Source: Strigamia acuminata (Eukaryota; Arthropoda; Chilopoda; Geophilomorpha; Linotaeniidae). Taken from it: a stretch of DNA of 64,000 nucleotides. The stretch spans positions 248,001-312,000 of the forward strand of contig OX442321.1 of NCBI GenBank assembly GCA_949358305.1. Direction: 5' to 3'. This document shows, in pieces, positions 56,148 to 64,000 of this stretch. The notes under the pieces were generated by a model, which searched no databases, had not been told where the DNA came from, and saw only the letters and a list, made by a program, of their open reading frames with translations. Position 1 is the first letter of the stretch. Every line of letters starts with the position of its first letter. Both the position numbers and the translations under genes were made by a program.

Positions 56148-59100
56148 CTGCATTCAAATCAAATAAAACACATTCATCGTCGCGTCAATTCTCTCTCTCT
56201 CTTTCTCTCTCACTTGTATTTGCTGGGAATGAGCCCCCATTTGCGTTTCTGACCATCGTCGTTCACCAACCACGCCCTCCACATCCCGGACACCCCGTTC
56301 AGCATCGTGTTATCGATGAACAAAATATCGTCCTTGCGAAAACTCAACTCCTCGGGCGATTCCGCACTTCGGTCGAACATGGTTCGAATGTAAAAGGAAT
56401 CCCCGGCCTCTTCCTGGATTTCCAAGTATCCTAATGCACGCAAAAACAAAATAATTAATTTAATTTAATTAAATTAAATTAAATTAAATTAATTTACTCG
56501 TGTAGTTGTATTGCGCCAAGATGGATATGACTTCGGCGGGTTTGGCCAACTCGGAGGCCGCCTGTTCGGCAGTCGAAGCGCGCAGATCGGTGCCGTTGTA
56601 CTCGAGGATTTGATCTCCGCACCTGAGTCCGTTCGGTCCGCTCGCCGGGGAATCCGTCTGAACCGAATGCACGAAAATACCCACGGCGTTTCCACCCAAT
56701 AAACTCACTCCCAGGTTGGACGTGCATTTCTTCAAAAACACTCTTCGCGGCTCCTCCAGTCCCGCGCTCTGCTCTTCGCACGCGCTTTTACTGCAAATGA
56801 AAATCAAATCAATCAATCGAAAAATTCAAATTCAAATCGTTTTTAACAATTAATTACTTGGAAGGTTTCGATTGTCGCGTGAGCGTCGAGTTCGCCGACG
56901 GAGGCACGCTGTCCGACACGTCCACCCCGATCGCCATGTTTTTGGGCGTTTTCGGGCTATTCGAAGGCGTCGGAGTCGGAGCTGGCGAACTGCTCCTTGA
57001 GCTCGACGAATCGGAAGAGCTGCACGATGCAGTGGTCTCCAACGCTTCTTTATATTCTTAAAATAAATGAAAAAATGTAATAATTTTTCGTAATGCCGTA
57101 TGCATTTCTTATTTTCTTACTGTCCGGACAGTACTGGACCAGCATGGTGATGTTGTCCCCGCATTGACGCAAAACGTTCGCGGCCAGCAAATAAGTCGCG
57201 CTGCGCATGTTTATTCCACAAACCTAGAAACAAAAGCATTTGATTTAAGGTAAATAAAAATGACGATTAACTTGAGTTTTAATTTGAGTTTTACCTCCAG
57301 CAGCTGATCGCCAATTTGGAGGCCCACGTGCGCGGCCAGACTGTTCTCGCTGACGGAAGACACGAAGATTCCGCCGTGAGCTCCGCAATCGATTTGTATT
57401 CCCAACGGCTGCGTGCTTTTGTCGATTTTCACGGTGCGCACCTTCCGGGACGCCAGTCTGGAATATTGACTATTTCAACAACAAAATCAAACATCAAAAC
57501 CAAACGATCGTTGCGCGATTTTACTTTTTATTTCGAAAATCCGGCATGGAGGTCGTGTTCGAAACCTGGCTGTCCGTGACAATGTGCAACGGTGGAATCA
57601 ACTCGTCAGCACCTTGCAATTAAAATATCAGCAATTAAAATATATTTCTTAAAAAGACTTTTACATTTACCTCTTTCGATCGAACTGGTCGAGACTTTGC
57701 TCGACTTGGACGCGACGCTCTGGTTCGACGGCAAGCGCGATCGCTGGTGAACCCGTTTCGGAAAAGTGGAAGGGCCGTCGTAGCTGCCGTAGCCGCCCAA
57801 CTCGTCCCTGTAGGCGGCGTGCGAGTGTTTGGGCGCGAAATGCTTGGCCGACAACTGATGGTAGTGGTAGAGCTCGAGACTCTGCGACGGAGAATGCGTG
57901 AAACTGTGCGGCGACGAGCTCGAAGTGGGAGTGAGGCTGTAGCGCCCGTCCAAGCGGTGGTAATGCCGAACCATCGACATGGTTTCCGGTATGACCGAAC
58001 TCATGAGCGAATCTCCCGAGCGCGACGAATATTTGGCCGACGAAGAAGTGGGCGAGTGCGGGTGAGGGTGCGCCGGGTGCGTGTGCGACTGCGTGTGCGA
58101 CGGGTGCGTGTGCGAGATCCTTCCGCTGCTGACGGGGAAGTAGGCCAGACTGGTGGGCGGCGAGCGCACGAACGACTGCGAGCGATCCGACAAGTGCGGC
58201 GAGTCGCTGAACGCGGTCTTGGGCGAGAGCAGACCCCCGTGCGAGGAGCTGCTCATGCTGCCCGAGCTCATGTGCAGCGGCGGATGCTTCGAGTAGAGCG
58301 AGGGCAGATCCAAACTGGACGGCTTGGGCGGCAGCGGCAGCGCCAACGCCAGCGCGCTCTGGCTGTCTGCTTGCGGGTAGTGCGACGACTTGGGCCTCGC
58401 TTTCGCCTTGTTCCTGTGGTAGTACTCGAGCACGTTCTTGTTGGCGGACACGACGGAATAATCGAGGTGCGAGTCCAGGCTGGACGCCGTCGAGTAGTGC
58501 ACGGAGCCGGACGACGCCATCGTGCCCTTGCTGGCCGTCATCGACTTGGACATCGACAGCGACGACGGAGGGTGAAACGGCGACGCCTTCGGACTAGAAA
58601 TGAATTGCTCGGCCTCGTTCGACGGCTCCGCGAGCTGCTTCTTGGTTAGCGTCGAGTAGGAGGACGACGCGCACGACTTGTCGTCGCTCACGTGGTAGTT
58701 CTTGGACGCGTTGTTCATGAACGACGCGATGGATTTCCTTTCCTTGCGTTTCATCGGATTGAACACGGTTCCGACGTTCTGTCCGACGTACTCGACGGGC
58801 GGGGTGGCCCGGTAGCGCGGCCACGTGCCGCCGTTGTTGTTGTTGTTGTTCTTCTCCTTCTCCTTCTCCTTCTCCTTGCGCTTCCTCGCTTTGTTCGGCT
58901 TCACGTTCTTCTTGAAGTGTTCGATGACCGAGTCCAAGTGCGCGATCGCTTCTTCCTCGTGCACCGGCGACGGCGATGAATTGTTCTGAGAACTCTTTTT
59001 CTCCGAGCGATCCTTGCCGGGCCGTCTCTCGCGGAAGAACTTCTGGTAGGCGCGATCGAAGAACTTCGACTGGGGACTCGCGCTCGACTTCTTCGGCGAC

Positions 59101-62100
59101 GTTTCCACCTCGTCCGTTTGGCAGCTGCTGTTCATTAATTTCTTCGACATCCCCCTGGGACCCGTGTCCTTGTCCGTGCCCGTGCCGTCTTCCGTGTTGT
59201 TCCCGCTCGACATCGAGCTGGTGTAGCACTTTGCTACAGCGACCACGACCGGCTCCCCGGCGCTCGAAAGCATTTGCATCGCTTCGTTCGCGGTAATCAA
59301 TCCGTCCATCGTTTTCCCGTTCATCTAAATACAACCACATAAACATATACATTTAAAAACAAAACAAAACAAAACAAAATAAAATAAAACTCGCATGGAT
59401 GATCCGATCCCCAATGGCTAAACCGCCCTCTTTAGCTGCAACCGATCCGTGTGCGATGCGGCTGATAAATAGACCCGACTCCAGACTAAGTCCGTGATCT
59501 AGAAAAATAAATAAAATAAAATAAAATAAAAATCGGATGAAGGAAGAGAGAGAGACATACCTTTCTCGTCCGATAATGGTAGCTGTACCGCTTGAACGAA
59601 TCGACTAGAATGGCGGCGTCGTATCACCATGGTGACGAATCCGTCGCCGCTCCGAATTGCTTCCAAGGCCTTACTGTTCGGGCAATTGGATAAATCCACG
59701 TTGTTGATTTGCAAAACGGTGTCGTTTATTCTGTTTACAAAATACTACAATTAATTAACAAATTAATTACAAATTAATTAAAAATAGCGTACTTCAATTT
59801 GCCATCAGCGACGCTGCCTTTGGCGATGGCGGTCACGAAAATGCTGCTGTCCGGAAACTGAGGATCGTCTTTGCCGCCACCGAGTTCGAACCCGGCCTGA
59901 TCGACGTCGATTCCACCGCCCTAAATAAAAAATAAAAATAAATTAAAAAAAATCTATTTTATTGAAATGTAAAAATTACTAAATCGACAGTAATCGTTTC
60001 CATTTCCCATTCCTGAAGATCGGCGTCGATGGCCGAGTCGTGACTGTGGTTGTGGCTGATATTATTCAGTTGCTTCGCACGAGATTCCTTTTCCATCTCA
60101 ACTTCCATTTTCTCTCTTTAAACAAACAAAAATAAAGAAATTTAAGACATTTTTCGCTTTTTCGCTTTCTTTCTAACCTGAGTTCCTTCAACTCTTTGGA
60201 GGCCTCGTTGCGCTGCTTCTTGATGTCGTCCGAATCCCTCAACGCTTCGGCCAAATCGCTGACGGCTCGATCTCTTTCGCGCCTCAACTTGTCGCACAAG
60301 GTGCGAATGCTCTCCCTTTCCAGCACGATTTTATCCCTTTCGTTGAACGCCCAGTCGCGTCGCCGCTTGCAAACTTCGGCCTCTTGCTGCGCCTCCATCA
60401 ACTCCACGTTCAACTTCTCCACCATTTTGCGCAAGCGGTCCAGCTCTTGATTCGCCTGGTCCAAATTATCCAGTTTATCTTTCGAGTGTTTCGACGGCGC
60501 GTCGCCACTGCCGACCAGAGCGTCCTGGCGCCCGAAAGACTCGCTTCGCAACTTGCGATTCGAGTCGCGTCGACTGTGCGTGTCGTAGTCGCGCCGGCCC
60601 CGCAGCTCGTCGCCGCCCTCCTGCCTGCCAGTCACGTAATCGCCGTACTTCTCTCGCAAATCGTTGCATTCTTTGAGCGCGCGATCCCGGTCGTGCAGGG
60701 CCGACGAGATCTCCCGTCTCAGCGTCTCCACCTCTTCCAGCGCGCCCTTCTTGTCTTTGACGAAACATTCGGCTCTCCGATTGGCTTCCGACAACTCCTC
60801 TTGAAGTTTCTCGATCTCCTTGTGCACGGAGTCGCGCTCCAGCATCACGAGCGAGTATTCCTGCACCGCGGCGTTTCTTTCTTCCGTCAACCGGGCCAAA
60901 TCTTTGGTCGCTTTGATTCGCACCGCCATGGCCTGGTTGATTTCCTTCATTGCCTCGTCGCGTTGTTGCTGCACCTTTTAATTAAATTAAATTAAATTTA
61001 ATTTAATTTAACTTAACATTTATTTTTACTTTAGCCAACGATTCCTTCACGATGGTCAATTCGCGCAACGTCGTGTCCCACTTATGAATGGCCGCGGTGC
61101 ACTGTTGCGACAAGCCGTTCCGTTCGCGCGTCAGGTTGTTCCGTTCTTCCATCGCAATTTCGTACCTCTTTCGTATATCAACGAGCTTTAAAAAGTAATA
61201 CAAAATTTATTATTTGTCAAGTTGTTATTGTATTTGATCGTACCTCTTCGCCGTTCATCTCGACCGAGCTGGTCGATCGAACCGACAACAAATCCGTGTA
61301 CCGCTTGTGCAACGCATCGAACTCGGCCTGCAGATCGTCGTACTTGTTGAGCAGCGTGTTGTACATCTGATTGATCGCTTCGTTGCGCGAGTTATCGTTC
61401 TTGGTCTTCTGCCGGTGTCGTTCCGCCTCGTCGATCTCCTTGCCCCTCAGATTCATCACTTCCTCCTCCAGCCGTCGGTTCTCCGACAGCGTTTCCTTGA
61501 ACTGCTGCCTCAGAGTCTGCGCGTCGTGCTGCTGTTTGTCGATTTTATTCAACGCCAGTCGATGCTTGCCGCGGTAGAACTCCGACTCCCGCACCGCGGA
61601 GTCGCAACGGCGCACGGTGTCCGTGTGCTGTCGCCGAAGCGATTGCAATTCGCCCATCGCCTGCTCGCATTGCGACTTCAGCCAGTCGTAGTCCCGGCAC
61701 GCGCTCAACGATTTATCACTGTTGCTGGCCGCTGAATTTTAAAATTTAAAAAAAATTAAAATAAATAAAAATAATTTCTCAAAGTGGGACAACAAACCGT
61801 GTTGTTTTGTGAGTGTTCCGAGGCGAGTGAGCGGATCGCTGCTACTCATGGCCACGTCTTGCATGAGAAAATCCCGTTCGGCATGAACCTAAGAGAAAAA
61901 TATTACTCTTCACTTCACTCGGCTCTTTCTTTCTTTCTTTCTTTCTTAATTACTTTATGAAATTCCTTCTGCAGCGTGTCCCTGTCCCTGTCTCTATCTC
62001 TGTCATGAGTGACCAACTTGAGCTCGGCCTTTAAAACGGTCGGATTGCTGTTATGCCGTTCGCACTTGGAAGAACACGAGGGCGACACGTAAAGGGAAGA

Positions 62101-63401
62101 CGAACATTCTGCCGAAGAAGATACTAAGAAAATAATTTAAAAAATGTAAATAATAAAAATACAATCACGCGACGGCTTAATCGATCGCCTCATCTCAAAT
62201 ATCGAAACGTTTCCAAATCGAATTTCAGTCAACAAGCTCCATTTTAAAAACAAAAAGAAAATAATTAATTCTCTTACCTGGAGTCAAATTTCATGAAAAA
62301 TGGAGTGAAAACGCGGCGGAAATAAGAAGGAATTTAAAGAGAGAAAAAGAAAAAAAGCAGAAATAAATAAATAGATGAATTATGAAAAATACGAGTTGAT
62401 GGACGATCGGGCGCTCACGAGCGAGGTTAGTGAACCCAGAATGAAAAATGCGAGTTGAAAAGCAAGAAAATGTGGCAAATTCACGAATCGAATGGATTAA
62501 ATCAAGCGATTGCGTGTATCTGTCATCGTGCGAGTTCAACCCCAGCCAAAATGAAATTGACCAATAGGAACGGCGCAATCCGAGAGGGTGAGCAGGTCTC
62601 TCTCTCTCTCTCAAGTCTCAACATTTTTATTCTTTCCCCCGAACCCCGTTCGGTTCGAATCTGAATCTGCCTAATTCAATTAGCGCACCAACAATTCAAT
62701 TTCCATTTGAAAACTTCAAATCCCAATTTTTAATCAGCATTTCCTCGTTTCGAGGTAAGCACGAACGCTCAAACCTGTGACCAATTCATCAGAGGGAGAG
62801 AGAGGTGTACAGTACGTACACCTTGCGTTTTAGGCCAATTGCTCGGGTCATGAAACCGTCTGCACAACTGCACTACGTGACCTAAACAACTAACAATGCA
62901 CCAAACTACAAACCTTCTTCGTTTCTCTCCGGATCCTTCGCCATCGAATCTACAAAATTAAACACAAAATTTATCAATTTATCAATTTTAAAAAATCCTT
63001 CTCGACGTCTGGCTTCCGTATTTGGTGCCGGGAAGGAAAGAAAAAAAAATTTAAAAAAATCGATGCCATAAATTATTTTTTTAAATCTTTTTTTTTATTT
63101 TATTTATTTTATTTTTACCTGAATTTGCAAAACTGGCGAGGAACATGACAGTTAATAGACTCGGGTAGGTGGATTCTAGCGAGACACACAACGTCGCGAA
63201 CGCATTTCCTCCCCTGGACGGCAAAATGTCCAAAAACTTCTCTGTTTTGGCGCTCGCGCTCGCCTGGCTCCTAATTTCGTCCACATCGTGACAGTTGAGG
63301 ATTTCTCGTGCTTTGAAGAACGAAATCAACTTCTCCACGTCCACATTCTCCACCAATTTCGCCCGATGAATCGCCAGTAATTCACTGTGCCTGCTCTCCA
63401 T
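55162..63401 (-). CDS. DLG5: Discs large homolog 5 (DLG5) MAGUK scaffold, complete
   Basis: Cell-cortex scaffold for polarity, junctions and cilia/Hippo signalling by family knowledge. Exons: 63401-63119, 62949-62914, 62123-61954, 61888-61798, 61731-61244, 61185-61030, 60974-60178, 60115-59980, 59920-59793, 59730-59561, 59498-59395, 59324-57671, 57612-57525, 57469-57295, 57223-57121, 57056-56858, 56790-56498, 56430-56214, 56147-55903, 55843-55614, 55550-55331, 55268-55162. The frame closes at 2,029 residues with TAG (human DLG5 about 1,919). Order CARD, coiled coil, PDZ1-2, disordered linker, PDZ3-4, SH3, GUK is diagnostic of DLG5 and not DLG1-4, which have no CARD or coiled coil. One intron is GC-AG. 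Confidence 0.94.
56214..56430 (-). CDS. DLG5: DLG5 SH3 exon
   Basis: 217 bp exon. Starts YLEIQEEAGDSFYIRTMFD and shows the MAGUK-type SH3 signature: RTMFDR in place of ALYDY, ELSFRKDDILFIDNTM, WRAWLVNDDG, GLIPSKYK. As in other MAGUKs it should pack with the GUK domain and not act as a classical Pro-binding SH3. Confidence 0.92.
56498..57612 (-). CDS. DLG5: DLG5 PDZ3, linker and PDZ4 exons
   Basis: Exons 57612-57525, 57469-57295, 57223-57121, 57056-56858 and 56790-56498. PDZ3: RTVKIDKSTQPLGIQIDCG, GGIFVSSVSENSLA, QIGDQLLEVCGINM, ITMLVQY. A Ser/Pro-rich linker follows (SSPAPTPTPSNSPKTPK). PDZ4: RRVFLKKCTSNLGVSLLGG (carboxylate-binding loop NLGVSL), VGIFVHSVQTDSPAS, CGDQILEYNGTDL, ISILAQYNY. 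Exon 57469 has a second possible acceptor 12 bp downstream (start 57457), removing NQYS/R in frame. Confidence 0.88.
57671..59324 (-). CDS. DLG5: DLG5 large exon: end of PDZ2 and long disordered linker
   Basis: 1,654 bp. Starts inside PDZ2 (MNGKTMDGLITANEAMQML ... VVVAVAKC), then about 480 residues rich in Ser, His, Pro and Lys. Notable runs: KEKEKEKE and NNNNN (coding CTTCTC and GTT microsatellites at about 58,830-58,880), a His/Pro/Ser block (SHTHPSHTQSHTHPAHPHPH, about 58,060-58,125) and FPKRVHQRSRLPSNQS at the end. Likely flexible and phosphorylated; corresponds to the PDZ2-PDZ3 linker of DLG5. Confidence 0.9.
59395..59920 (-). CDS. DLG5: DLG5 PDZ1 and first half of PDZ2
   Basis: Exons 59920-59793, 59730-59561 and 59498-59395. 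PDZ1 runs from ITVDL in the preceding exon through GFELGGGKDD, SIFVTAIAKGSVAD, INDTVLQINNVDL to VTMVIRRR. PDZ2 begins FVQAVQLPLSDEKDHGLSLESGLFIS with an IAHGSVAAKEGGLAIGDRIIH core. The 59395 junction uses GC as donor (CAT|GCGAGT); only this boundary keeps the frame into the next exon (RIIH-MNGKTMDG). Confidence 0.88.
59980..62123 (-). CDS. DLG5: DLG5 coiled-coil exons
   Basis: Exons 62123-61954 (Ser/Cys-rich then a DRDRDRDRD run), 61888-61798, 61731-61244, 61185-61030, 60974-60178 and 60115-59980. About residues 150-700 are Glu/Lys/Arg/Gln-rich with heptad leucines (e.g. DKQQHDAQTLRQQFKETL, LDRLRKMVEKLNVELMEA), the long coiled coil typical of DLG5 that drives self-association. A basic polar insert with tyrosine (RRDYDTHSRRDSNRK) at about 60,545 interrupts it. 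The last exon ends WEMETITVDL, the first beta strand of PDZ1. Confidence 0.9.
62124..62913 (-). other. DLG5 intron 2
   Basis: 790 bp. Contains an unmatched strong donor CCAG|GTAAGA at 62,278, a CCAAT box at about 62,560 and a (CT)n at 62,597-62,612; see findings. No exon with correct phase found. Confidence 0.6.
63119..63401 (-). CDS. DLG5: DLG5 first exon: N-terminal CARD-like domain
   Basis: Start chosen at 63401 (MESRHSELLAIHRAKL), which aligns with the human DLG5 start MEPQRRELLAQCQQSL; an in-frame ATG 45 codons upstream is Arg/Ile-rich and less likely. Residues about 1-88 form the helical CARD-like domain (VEKLISFFKAREILN, FLDILPSRGG, SLESTYPSLLTVMFLASF). The exon ends in phase 1 at GTAAAAAT and joins a 36-bp exon (62949-62914, DSMAKDPERNEE). 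Confidence 0.85.
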
Positions 63402-63870
63402 CGAACAATTATTCAAAACTCTTATTATTGCTGCTCTTATTTCGTCACAAATTATTGCTATTCTTATTATTCTCTTCGCTTTTTCGCTGCCTCGTTTCAA
63501 CAGCTGACAAATCGGAATCGGAATCGGAATCGGCCATCGCTAATTCGTTTCATTCGTTATTCATCGTCACTGGCACTCGCTCGCCGGCTCCATTCGCTTC
63601 GCACCACCCGAGACAACTCGTTTTCGAACGATTTCGACGATTTTATGCAGTTCGCGAACTTTTACGGCCGCGGATCAACGTCGAAATAAAGTTTTCAACT
63701 CGTCCCCACAACGTCCCGATATTAAAAGTTGAGTTCCGGCTCGCCTCGTTATTCGAGCGGCAGAGGGCGCCGCACGGTGTGACGAATCGTCACGTGAGTC
63801 GGGGCCGACAGTAGCGCCGAGACAGCATCGAGCGGCCAAATCCCAAACCTCAAACCAAATTGAATCGAAG
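63402..63870. promoter_or_regulatory. Bidirectional promoter between DLG5 and the right-edge gene
   Basis: 469 bp between divergent start codons. GC-richer than the introns, no clear TATA on either strand. A palindromic E-box (TCACGTGA) at 63,790-63,797 lies about 75 bp upstream of the plus-strand ATG. A GGAATC run at about 63,512-63,530 is a short repeat. Confidence 0.6.
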
Positions 63871-64000
63871 ATGGCCGACAGTGATTCGAAATCGTCTTTC
63901 AGCTCTGCGAATGATTGTCCGAAAAGCGTCAATTCCAACTGTTCGGATCAAAGCGATATTAAACAGGTGAACACGGGCACTCACAATTCCGATTCGGAAG
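63871..64000 (+). CDS. Start of an unidentified gene (runs off the right edge)
   Basis: ATG at 63871 opens 43 codons to the edge without a stop, beginning MADSDSKSSFSSANDCPKS. The stretch is Ser/Asp/Asn-rich, so probably a disordered N-terminus. The context (AAG ATG GCC) is a good initiation site, and the 5' flank carries an AAGATGGCC element common at metazoan translation starts. A possible donor (AACAG|GTGAAC) at 63,966 could end the first exon, though the frame stays open. I do not recognise the product. Confidence 0.55.
   Translation, partial: MADSDSKSSFSSANDCPKSVNSNCSDQSDIKQVNTGTHNSDSE

Noticed and set aside
57747-58649. Arg/Val-rich plus-strand frame of 300 codons.
   Set aside because: Opposite the GC-rich DLG5 linker exon; composition is an antisense artefact.
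57671-59324. Independent gene starting at the ATG at 59324.
   Set aside because: The ATG is directly after an acceptor (TTTAG) and lies inside PDZ2; it is an internal Met of DLG5.
60384-60995. Plus-strand Leu/Arg-rich frame of 203 codons.
   Set aside because: Antisense of the DLG5 coiled-coil exon.
1-64000. tRNA, rRNA, transposase or reverse-transcriptase genes.
   Set aside because: I looked for cloverleaf-like GC-rich segments and for long mobile-element ORFs and saw none; only microsatellites and the internal coding repeats are present.

Overview
Eukaryotic nuclear DNA from an animal. Genes are split by short AT-rich GT-AG introns, exons are GC-richer, and there are no bacterial operon features. 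The introns of mostly 60-1,000 bp, the giant neuronal-type ankyrin and a full-length DLG5 point to an invertebrate with a compact genome; I would guess an ecdysozoan, but the sequence does not fix the species.

Layout. (1) Positions 1-49,489, minus strand: one giant ankyrin gene (Ank2/ANK family), 5' end near 49.5 kb and 3' end beyond the left edge. I could chain about 34 coding exons with consistent splice phase: start exon, 24 ankyrin repeats (46.3-43.0 kb), linker exons, ZU5-ZU5-UPA spectrin-binding module (41.0-37.9 kb), death domain (37.7-37.2 kb), acidic tail exons (37.1-35.5 kb), one uninterrupted 31,677-bp coding exon (34,573-2,897), then small tail exons and the C-terminal exon (1,301-<1). 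The open polypeptide inside the window is about 13,000 residues. (2) Positions 51,268-53,809, plus strand: a four-exon multi-pass membrane protein, most like the TMEM121 family, head-to-head with ankyrin. (3) Positions 55,162-63,401, minus strand: a complete 22-exon DLG5-type MAGUK (CARD, coiled coil, four PDZ, SH3, guanylate-kinase-like). (4) Position 63,871 to the right edge, plus strand: start of an unidentified gene sharing a 469-bp bidirectional promoter with DLG5.

The most remarkable object is the giant exon. Between 32,252 and 7,092 it encodes a 25,161-bp array of 11-residue (33-bp) repeats, interrupted by 18 copies of a 40-residue cassette. Every distance between cassettes that I measured equals 120 + n x 33 bp exactly, so the array is 697 undecads plus 18 cassettes with no register slip. 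The predicted product is a very long acidic helical (hendecad) rod placed between the spectrin-binding/death domains and the ankyrin C-terminus.

The ankyrin gene also seems to have several starts: a 28-residue first exon at 49.49 kb, a two-codon first exon at 47.37 kb, and an internal TATA-box promoter at 41.3 kb that would make an isoform with no ankyrin repeats. Ankyrin and DLG5 are both membrane-cortex scaffolds of polarised cells, but I see no sequence evidence that neighbouring genes are co-regulated apart from the shared DLG5 promoter.
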